Origin: Candidatus Krumholzibacteriota bacterium
GTDB lineage: Bacteria > Krumholzibacteriota > Krumholzibacteriia > Krumholzibacteriales > Krumholzibacteriaceae
Direction of reading: 5' to 3'
Length of the DNA: 23,461 bases
NCBI GenBank assembly: GCA_030672805.1
Contig: DAOVFR010000008.1
Coordinates: forward strand, 1-23,461
A program made the translations under genes and the position numbers. The notes below the pieces were generated by a model. The model saw only the letters and a list, made by a program, of their open reading frames with translations, ran no database searches and was not told the origin of the DNA. Of this stretch, positions 7,670-13,786 are shown piece after piece; position 1 is the stretch's first letter, and every line of letters starts with the position of its first letter.

Positions 7670-9718
7670 TTATTTCAGGTACTGCGCGAACCATTCATGC
7701 AGTGTTTTCCACCACAACTCAGCGTTGAGGGGTTTCCGTACGAAATGGTCCTCGTCCGGGTAGAACAGCAGCCTTGACGGAACTCCCTTTCTCTGCAGCG
7801 CCGTGAAGAGCTGGAGTCCCTCAGTGTAGGGCACGCGGAAATCACGCTCCCCGTGGACGACAAGGCACGGCGTTTTGAACCCGGCCGCGTAACGGTGCGG
7901 CGAGAACCTGGCGTACATATCCTCGTTCTCCCACGGTGTTCCCTCGAATTCCCATTCGGGGAACCAGAGTTCCTCTGTGGCGCCGTACATGCTTGTCAGG
8001 TTATAGACACCTGCGTGCGAGACGAGGCAGCGGAAGCGGTCGGAGTGTCCCTCGATCCAGCTAACCATGTATCCGCCGTACGATGCTCCTGCCGCCGCCA
8101 TGAGTGAATCGTTGATGAACGGGAAGTTCCCGGTGAGGTAATCTATGCCGTTCATGATGTCAGTGTACACCTTGCCGCCCCAGTCACCGCTGATCTCGTT
8201 GGTGAACTGCTGACCGTAGCCGGTGCTTCCCCTGGGGTTCAGCATGGCAACCACGTAGCCGGGAGATGCGAACATCTGGGCGTTCCACCGGAAGTGGAAA
8301 TCGTCGCCGAACGCCCCCTGCGGCCCGCCGTGGATCAGCAGGATCATCGGGTACTTCTTTCCTTCCATGAAGAAAGGCGGCCTGACGATCATACCGTGCA
8401 CCTCGCGTCCCTCTGCGCCCTCGTACCGGAACTCCTCGACAGCGTCCATCTCGATACCCGCAAGGATCTCTCCGTTTATATCGGTAAGTGGTGTCACATT
8501 GCCGCCGCCGGTCGTCGCGCGGTAGAGCTCGATAGGCCGCTTCACGTTCTGCCGGGCGAAGACGATATATTTCCCGTCCGGACTCGTGCGCAGCCTTGTG
8601 TCGTACCCGCCCCTGATGATCAGTTTTGCATCGCCGCCCCGTATGGAGACCTTTCCGATAGAGGAACGTCCCCTGTCTTCAGTGGTGAAGAAGATCGTCC
8701 GGCTGTCCTTGCTCCAGGAGAAGCGGCCGATGCTGTAGTCGAAGTTCCCTGTGAGGGTCACGGTCCCGCCGCGCCTCCTGTCGTACAGCATGAGCCTGTA
8801 CCTGTCCGCCTCGAACCTTTCTGTGAACTGTGCGCGGTACGCGATATAGCGGCCGTCCGGGGAATAACGCGGGTTGTTGTCGTTTGCCGGGTTGCCGCCG
8901 GTTACCGGAACGGGCTCGCCGTCCGGCACATGCATGATATAGAGGTCGTTATTCGTAGAGACGGCGACGACGGGGTCGGGGTTCATGACGAAGCAGAGCT
9001 CGGTTCCGTCAGGCGAGAAATCAACGTCCCGTTCTCCCCCGAGCGAGATGGGGGGGACATCGGTGCGGCCCTTGTTGATCTCGATGAGGGATTCACCGTC
9101 GATGTCGGTAAGGAAGAGATGGCTCCATCTCCCTTCACGCCAGTGATTCCAGTGACGGTAGATGAGGTGATCGATAAGCCTTGCCCGGATGTGTCCCTTC
9201 TCGAATTCCTCGAGTTTTGCCCCGTTGCATTCCATATCGAAACATTCCGGGTACACGTTGGATGTGAAGGCAATCGTTCGGCCGTCCGGCGACCAGAGTG
9301 GATTGGACACGCCGGTCGGAACATCGGTCACCTTTCTGGCCTCTCCTCCATCGACCGGGATCACCCAGATCTGCGCCCGGCCGTTTCTGTCGGAGACGAA
9401 GGCAAGATGCCTGCCGTCGGGAGACCAGCAGGGCGAGTGATCGTTTCCGTCGCTCCTGACGAACCTCCACACTTCCCCTCCCCTGACGGGCACAAGGTAA
9501 ATATCGGTGTTGGATGAATTATCCTCCTTGCTGAACCAGGTTACGGTGAAGGCGATCCATTTACCGTCGGGGGAGATCTCGAAGCTCCCGATCCGGCCGA
9601 GGGAGATGAGGTCGTCGAAGGTAATCGCCCGCGGCCCGTCGCATTGCGCCCCGGAAGGGTATGCCACGAGCGCCGCCGTCAGACAGGCAAGTGCGAGTAA
9701 CGCCAGGCGGTATATCAT
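7670..9718 (-). CDS. Secreted S9-family serine peptidase (prolyl oligopeptidase/acylaminoacyl peptidase type)
   Basis: This 682-residue exported peptidase probably trims short peptides in the periplasm. A Sec signal peptide of about 25 residues ends near Ser-Gly-Ala; the Cys that follows lacks a lipobox. Residues about 30-400 form a beta-propeller of PD40/WD40-like repeats (recurring SPDGKWIAF- and SPDGRYIAY-type motifs). The alpha/beta-hydrolase domain fills about 430-682. Counting from the GTG one codon upstream, the triad is Ser547 (GASYGG), Asp627 (GERDFRVP) and His659 (DEDHF). AAGGAGG precedes two adjacent candidate starts, GTG at 9721 and ATG at 9718; the ATG has the better spacing. It is a monocistronic-looking unit with a promoter candidate 75-110 bases upstream. 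Whether it releases dipeptides, acyl-amino acids or oligopeptides cannot be read from sequence. Confidence 0.94.
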   Translation of the reverse strand: MIYRLALLALACLTAALVAYPSGAQCDGPRAITFDDLISLGRIGSFEISPDGKWIAFTVTWFSKEDNSSNTDIYLVPVRGGEVWRFVRSDGNDHSPCWSPDGRHLAFVSDRNGRAQIWVIPVDGGEARKVTDVPTGVSNPLWSPDGRTIAFTSNVYPECFDMECNGAKLEEFEKGHIRARLIDHLIYRHWNHWREGRWSHLFLTDIDGESLIEINKGRTDVPPISLGGERDVDFSPDGTELCFVMNPDPVVAVSTNNDLYIMHVPDGEPVPVTGGNPANDNNPRYSPDGRYIAYRAQFTERFEADRYRLMLYDRRRGGTVTLTGNFDYSIGRFSWSKDSRTIFFTTEDRGRSSIGKVSIRGGDAKLIIRGGYDTRLRTSPDGKYIVFARQNVKRPIELYRATTGGGNVTPLTDINGEILAGIEMDAVEEFRYEGAEGREVHGMIVRPPFFMEGKKYPMILLIHGGPQGAFGDDFHFRWNAQMFASPGYVVAMLNPRGSTGYGQQFTNEISGDWGGKVYTDIMNGIDYLTGNFPFINDSLMAAAGASYGGYMVSWIEGHSDRFRCLVSHAGVYNLTSMYGATEELWFPEWEFEGTPWENEDMYARFSPHRYAAGFKTPCLVVHGERDFRVPYTEGLQLFTALQRKGVPSRLLFYPDEDHFVRKPLNAELWWKTLHEWFAQYLK

Positions 9719-9796
9719 CACATTCCTCCTTGATCGGTGTCCGGTGCTTTTTGAAGCCGGCCGGTTGTTTTCGCAACATTTAAAGAGTCAGGCCGT

Positions 9797-9826
9797 ATTC
9801 TAGTGCAACGGGCGGCGGTGAGGCAA
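9797..9826 (-). promoter_or_regulatory. Sigma70-like promoter of the S9 peptidase gene
   Basis: Read on the minus strand: TTGCCT (9826-9821), an 18-base spacer, then TAGAAT (9802-9797). The hexamers match the consensus at 4/6 and 5/6. The start point would be near 9790, giving a leader of about 70 bases that holds the AAGGAGG site. Confidence 0.5.
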
Positions 9827-9865
9827 CCTATATCGGGACGGCGCGAACGGGCCAACGAGATGTTG

Positions 9866-9871
9866 TATAAT
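9866..9871 (+). promoter_or_regulatory. Probable -10 box of the ABC exporter operon
   Basis: A perfect TATAAT lies 93 bases before the ATPase gene, the first of three co-directional ABC genes. No convincing -35 hexamer is seen at 16-18 bases upstream, so an activator-dependent or weak promoter is possible. Confidence 0.45.
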
Positions 9872-9940
9872 ATAGAGCTTTCTGACACTATTCCGGCATT
9901 GAACGGACGGGTGTTCGGTATCCGGATCTGCCACCCATGA

Positions 9941-9958
9941 CAGGCGCTCGCCTGGAGG
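9941..9958 (+). promoter_or_regulatory. Palindrome abutting the ribosome site of the ABC ATPase gene
   Basis: CAGGCG-CT-CGCCTG (9941-9954) is a 14-base inverted repeat whose last base overlaps the GGAGG Shine-Dalgarno sequence (9954-9958) of the ATPase gene at 9965. As RNA it could partly mask the ribosome site; as DNA it could be an operator. The function is inferred only from position. Confidence 0.4.
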
Positions 9959-9964
9959 AAAAAG

Positions 9965-10882
9965 ATGATCGAGGTACGTGAGATCAGAAAATCGTTCGGC
10001 GAAGTCGATGCGGTAAACGGGATAAACTTCCATGTGGGGGAGGGGGAGATCTACGGTTTCCTCGGTCCGAACGGTGCGGGAAAGACTACAACTATTTCGA
10101 TCATCGCGGGGATTCTCCTCGCCGATTCCGGGACGGTATCCATAGCGGGGATGGATATCAGGAAGGACGGGCGGAAAATCCGCTCGCTTCTCGGCGTCAT
10201 CCCACAGGAGATTGCCCTGTACGAGGAGCTGTCCGGGAGGGAAAACCTGCATTTCTGGGGCAGTCTGTACGGGCTGTCGGGTCGTGAACTGCGTTCGGCG
10301 GCGGACAGGGTTCTCGAACGTGTAGGACTCTCGGAACGGGCGAACGATCCGGTGAGAGAATACTCGGGAGGGATGAAAAGACGGATAAATCTCTGTATCG
10401 GTCTTCTGCATCACCCGAGGATCATACTGCTCGATGAACCGACACTGGGGATCGACCCGCAGGCCAGGATCAACATACTCGATATCATCAGGGAGGAAGT
10501 ATCGCGGGGGACGACGGCGATCTACACGACACATTACCTCGAGGAGGCGGAAAACCTCTGCGACAGGATCGCGATCATCGATAACGGGAGGATCCTGGCC
10601 GAAGGAACGTTGCAGGAGTTGGTCCGTCTGGTCGGGGAAGAAGATATCGTGACGGTGACCGGCAGCTTTACCGCCGAGCAGGTGAACCCCCTGCTTGGAG
10701 GCGTCAAGGTCGATCATCTGGAGAGCGATTCCATCCGGGTGCTGGTGCCCGATTCGCACTCGATCAGCGGACTGCTCGAGCGGTTCTTCGCCGCGGGAGT
10801 GAACGTCGGTGAGGTTTCGATAAAGGAACCGAGTCTCGAGAGTGTCTTTATCAAGCTTACCGGCAGGGAGCTTCGAGACTGA
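9965..10882 (+). CDS. ABC-2 type exporter ATP-binding protein
   Basis: This 305-residue cytosolic nucleotide-binding subunit powers the exporter formed with the next two genes. All ABC motifs are present: Walker A GPNGAGKTT (34-42), Q-loop Gln81, signature YSGGM (133-137), Walker B ILLDEPTLGID (154-164) and the switch His190. The C-terminal 80 residues form the extra regulatory domain seen in DrrA/CcmA-type subunits. GGAGG at 9954-9958 fixes the ATG. A 48-base gap separates it from the first permease. The subfamily exports drugs, lipids or polysaccharides in different bacteria; nothing here identifies the cargo. Confidence 0.95.
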   Translation: MIEVREIRKSFGEVDAVNGINFHVGEGEIYGFLGPNGAGKTTTISIIAGILLADSGTVSIAGMDIRKDGRKIRSLLGVIPQEIALYEELSGRENLHFWGSLYGLSGRELRSAADRVLERVGLSERANDPVREYSGGMKRRINLCIGLLHHPRIILLDEPTLGIDPQARINILDIIREEVSRGTTAIYTTHYLEEAENLCDRIAIIDNGRILAEGTLQELVRLVGEEDIVTVTGSFTAEQVNPLLGGVKVDHLESDSIRVLVPDSHSISGLLERFFAAGVNVGEVSIKEPSLESVFIKLTGRELRD

Positions 10883-10930
10883 CAGAGCCTTGTTGTTCCG
10901 CCGCGGCGCCCTTCGGTTTGCAGGCATTGC

Positions 10931-12181
10931 ATGAAACTGGTTTCCATCATACTGGCAAATGATCTCAGGCGAAGGCTGAGAAGCCCCTTCGCCGTGGTCA
11001 TCATGATGCTCATGCCGCTCGTCCTGACCCTCATCGTAGGGATCGTCTTCGGCAGGTCGGGGAGCGTTGAGCTGCCGAAGATAAGGGTACTCCTCGTCGA
11101 CAGGGACAGCGGGTTCATGTCGAATTTACTGAGACAGGGTCTCCAGCAGGATCGTTTCGCCGAAATGATCGATCTCGTCATCGTCGATGGGGAAGAGGGA
11201 TACTCGATGATGCGCGAGGGCAAGGCGTCGGCGCTGGTCGAGGTGCCCGAGAACTTCACCGGGGATGTCCTCGACAGGCATCCGACCGTTATCAGGGTGG
11301 TAAAGAATCCTGCTGAGTCGTTTCTCCCGATGATCGTCGAGGAAGTGGTCGAAACCATGGTTTTGACGATCGATCGGGGTTCACGGATCTTCGCGGAACC
11401 GATAAAAAGTGTGCGGGTCTTGCTTGAGGGTGACCGATGGCCGACAGGCGGCGATATTGAGGATGTGCTCAATACATCGAGGACGAGGGCAATCCTCGTG
11501 CGCGGCTACCTGTCCGATTCGCTGGTCACGCTCGAGACGGAGACGCTGGCGCCGGAGGGAGAGCGGACCGGCGGGATAAACCTCTTTGCATTCGTTCTCC
11601 CGGGGAGCCTCATGCTCGGTCTCATGTTTATCAGTGAGATCGTATTGAGGGATATCGTAAGGGAGAAGCAGACCGGCACGCTGGCCCGGCTGTTCACGAC
11701 ACCGGTAGAGGCGGGGGAAATCATCGCGGGGAAGATCATATCGACATTCCTCATCACGGCTATTGCCTGTATCCTGCTTCTTGTCATCGGGCGTTTCGGA
11801 TTTAAAATAATGATCAAGGATTATCTCGCACTGGCGTTGCACCTCGTTGCTTCGGTGTTCATGTGTACCGGGGTCATCACTTTCTTTTACGGATTTATCA
11901 GGTCGGAGCGGGCCGCGGATGCGATCCTGTCGGTTGCGATAGTGGTCATGGGGCTGTTCGGCGGAAGCATGGTGCCGCTCGAGCAGATGAGCGGAACGCT
12001 GCAGGCGGCAGGCCGATTTTCCCCGGTGTACTGGGCAATCGACGGGTTCAAGAAGATACTCGTGTTCGATGCCGGTCTGGCCGATATCCGCCTGAACCTT
12101 GTCGTGCTGCTCGTGATCGCCGTAATGACGACGGCGACCGGCGCCTTCATGCTGCGGGGCAGGATGCAGAGGGGTGGGTGA
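10931..12181 (+). CDS. ABC-2 family permease subunit (first)
   Basis: This 416-residue membrane subunit has the ABC2_membrane_3 layout: a single TM helix near the N-terminus (about 22-42), a large extracytoplasmic domain (about 45-220) and a cluster of five or so TM helices from about 222 to 410. Before the second helix is the amphipathic region typical of ABC-2 permeases, and REKQTGTLARLFTTP is the coupling segment that contacts the ATPase. The ribosome site is weak (AGG six bases before the ATG), consistent with translation downstream of the ATPase gene. It ends six bases before the second permease gene. The two permeases differ in sequence, so the working transporter is probably a heterodimer with two copies of the ATPase. 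Confidence 0.92.
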   Translation: MKLVSIILANDLRRRLRSPFAVVIMMLMPLVLTLIVGIVFGRSGSVELPKIRVLLVDRDSGFMSNLLRQGLQQDRFAEMIDLVIVDGEEGYSMMREGKASALVEVPENFTGDVLDRHPTVIRVVKNPAESFLPMIVEEVVETMVLTIDRGSRIFAEPIKSVRVLLEGDRWPTGGDIEDVLNTSRTRAILVRGYLSDSLVTLETETLAPEGERTGGINLFAFVLPGSLMLGLMFISEIVLRDIVREKQTGTLARLFTTPVEAGEIIAGKIISTFLITAIACILLLVIGRFGFKIMIKDYLALALHLVASVFMCTGVITFFYGFIRSERAADAILSVAIVVMGLFGGSMVPLEQMSGTLQAAGRFSPVYWAIDGFKKILVFDAGLADIRLNLVVLLVIAVMTTATGAFMLRGRMQRGG

Positions 12182-12187
12182 TCTGAC

Positions 12188-13426
12188 GTGAGAGACGGTC
12201 TCATGTGGCGTGTATACCGGATCGCACTCTATGATTTTGTGCTGACGTGGAAAGATAGAAGCGTGATCTTCTGGATTTTCGCCATGCCGCTCGCCTTCAT
12301 GATCTTCTTCGGATTGTCATTCGGTGGTTCCGGCGGTGTCTCGTCACGCGTGAGGATAACGATAGAGAACCGTGACGGTGGATTTATCTCAGCGGCGCTC
12401 ATCGCCGAACTCCAGGACGAGAAACTGAGTATCGTGGAAGCGGACAGCCTCGCTGAAGGGGGACGCGCCGTCCGTACGCTCGTGATCCCGTCCGATTTCA
12501 CCGAAAAGGTGCTCCGGAGGGAGCGGGTGGACCTCCTTCTCAGGAAGGAAGCCGGCAGTAACAACGAGGCCGGCGAGGCTGCATCGATTGCGATAGTCAG
12601 GGGGTTGATGAGGGTTGTGTCGGGCCTGATAGAGCTCGAGGCATCCGAGCTGTCAAGGGGGCGTCGCGAATTCACCGTGCAGGACGATTCCCTCCACGGC
12701 AACCTCTGGAACCTCGTCGGGGCAAACGCGGGGGCAATGGAAACGCTGCAGGTGAGGCTGGACTCGCTGCAGGCCAGGGACCCGCTGGTGACCGTGGATG
12801 CTTCCGTGGCGGGCCGGAAAGACAGGCCGCCGTCAGGTTTTCAGTATTCCGTGCCGGGCAACCTGATCATGTTCGTTTTGATGTCGATGGTCTTCAGCGG
12901 CACCGGGATAACCATGGAGCGGGCGAGTGGGATTCTCAGGAGGATCGGTATGACCCCAGTCGGGAAGGGAGAAGTCGTGCTCGGCAAGCTGCTTGGTCGT
13001 ATGGGGGTTACCGGCATCCAGATTCTCTTCCTGCTTCTTGTCGGCAGGTTTCTTTTCCGGATCTCGCTCGGGAACGATCCGGCCGCTCTGATCCTGTTAA
13101 TGTTGGCGTTTTCCTTCTGTGCGGGTTCCTTCTCGATACTCTTCGGATCTTTTTTCACGAACCCTGATCAGGTAACGGGGTTTGCTATCATCACAACGCT
13201 CGTAATGTCGGCGCTCGGCGGGTGCTGGTGGCCGATCGAGGTCGTCTCGAGGCCCTTCCGGGTCGTCGCGTACTGCCTGCCGACCGGCTGGGCGATAAGC
13301 GGCCTACACAGGATCATCTCGTTCGGATACGGAATCATGTCGGTTGTCCCCCATCTGATGATGCTAACCCTGTTCGGTCTCGTGTTCATCGCCTTCGCTT
13401 CCCGAAAACTGAGGTGGGAACTGTAG
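12188..13426 (+). CDS. ABC-2 family permease subunit (second)
   Basis: This 412-residue protein has the same plan as its upstream neighbour: an N-terminal TM helix (about 22-42), an extracytoplasmic domain of about 170 residues, then a TM cluster from about 222. The coupling-type segment reads ERASGILRRIGMTPVGKGE. The extracytoplasmic part is helical and rich in Glu and Leu and differs from the first permease. Translation could begin at this GTG, six bases after the previous stop with GGGGTGGG ahead of it, or at the ATG at 12203; both keep the first helix. It is the last gene of the exporter operon, and a hairpin at 13502-13530 lies 75 bases downstream. Confidence 0.91.
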   Translation: MRDGLMWRVYRIALYDFVLTWKDRSVIFWIFAMPLAFMIFFGLSFGGSGGVSSRVRITIENRDGGFISAALIAELQDEKLSIVEADSLAEGGRAVRTLVIPSDFTEKVLRRERVDLLLRKEAGSNNEAGEAASIAIVRGLMRVVSGLIELEASELSRGRREFTVQDDSLHGNLWNLVGANAGAMETLQVRLDSLQARDPLVTVDASVAGRKDRPPSGFQYSVPGNLIMFVLMSMVFSGTGITMERASGILRRIGMTPVGKGEVVLGKLLGRMGVTGIQILFLLLVGRFLFRISLGNDPAALILLMLAFSFCAGSFSILFGSFFTNPDQVTGFAIITTLVMSALGGCWWPIEVVSRPFRVVAYCLPTGWAISGLHRIISFGYGIMSVVPHLMMLTLFGLVFIAFASRKLRWEL

Positions 13427-13498
13427 AGCGGTGTTCGAAGGACGGCGTGCAGATGCGGCTCCGGTTCCCCGTTACTCCGGCATCCCCCCCGATGAATG

Positions 13499-13530
13499 AA
13501 AAAAAGGAGGAATAATGTCTTCCTCCTTTT
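13499..13530 (-). terminator. Terminator hairpin between convergent units
   Basis: AAAAGGAGGAA (13502-13512) and TTCCTCCTTTT (13520-13530) form a perfect 11-bp stem with a 7-base loop. On the minus strand it ends in seven T residues (13505-13499), so it best terminates the CHAT transcript. On the plus strand only the four T residues in the stem are present, so it may also stop the ABC operon, less efficiently. A second, weaker hairpin, GGTGG...CCACC, sits beside it at 13534-13552. Confidence 0.75.
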
Positions 13531-13562
13531 CACGGTGGGGAATTATTCCACCATGCCCCATC

Positions 13563-13748
13563 TCACGCAATTTCAGAAGATGCCTGATCCGCCTCCTGGT
13601 ACTGGTTTAAACCACGGACTTCCATTAAAACTGAATAAACAACTTCAATTACGTGTGACGGCATTCCCTGGAATTTTGACCTGAAAAAATGAAGTTTTTT
13701 CAAAGAAATTTCCTTGGGAGACAAATTATCGGGATCGATCGATCCCAA
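13563..13748 (-). CDS. Possible small ORF downstream of the CHAT gene (doubtful)
   Basis: This 61-codon frame lies between the CHAT stop (38 bases away) and the terminator hairpins, which begin 10 bases after its stop. Its position fits a last gene of the CHAT transcript. The product would be a small, soluble, mixed-charge protein without a TM segment or a motif I know. Points against it: the only available start is a TTG inside the 16-base palindrome, there is no Shine-Dalgarno sequence, and its codons end in A or T far more often than those of neighbouring genes. It could instead be decayed coding sequence, a transferred fragment or the 3' untranslated region. I list it because of its place in the locus, with low confidence. 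Confidence 0.25.
   Translation of the reverse strand: MGSIDPDNLSPKEISLKKLHFFRSKFQGMPSHVIEVVYSVLMEVRGLNQYQEADQASSEIA
13731..13746. repeat. Perfect 16-base palindrome
   Basis: GGGATCGATCGATCCC is fully self-complementary and lies 41 bases beyond the end of the CHAT gene. It carries three overlapping GATC sites. It could be a protein-binding site or a small RNA hairpin; there is no T run after it on either strand, so it is not a classic terminator. Confidence 0.5.
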
Positions 13749-13786
13749 AGCCCCGGCAAGGGATCATCAACAGCTTTTCCGGGATG

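Larger units (their letters stand above)
13427..13786. other. 360-base region between the convergent ABC and CHAT units
   Basis: The region holds two hairpins (13502-13530 and 13534-13552), an AT-rich middle with a possible minus-strand ORF (13563-13748), a 7-bp AT hairpin (GAAAAAA at 13683-13689 with TTTTTTC at 13695-13701) and a perfect 16-base palindrome (13731-13746). The stretch 13590-13730 is visibly more AT-rich than the genes on either side. Bases 13427-13494 show nothing recognisable. Confidence 0.6.

Noticed and set aside
8294..9517. 407-codon plus-strand ORF
   Set aside because: It is antisense to the S9 peptidase gene, has no family motif and reads as a GC-rich shadow frame of the peptidase.
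9800..10927. 375-codon minus-strand ORF
   Set aside because: It is antisense to the clearly real ABC ATPase gene; its composition is rich in Arg, His and Pro, as expected for a shadow frame.
13515..13610. 31-codon plus-strand ORF preceded by AAGGAGG
   Set aside because: The apparent ribosome site is the left arm of the terminator hairpin, and the spacing is only four bases; the peptide has no features. Coincidence is more likely.
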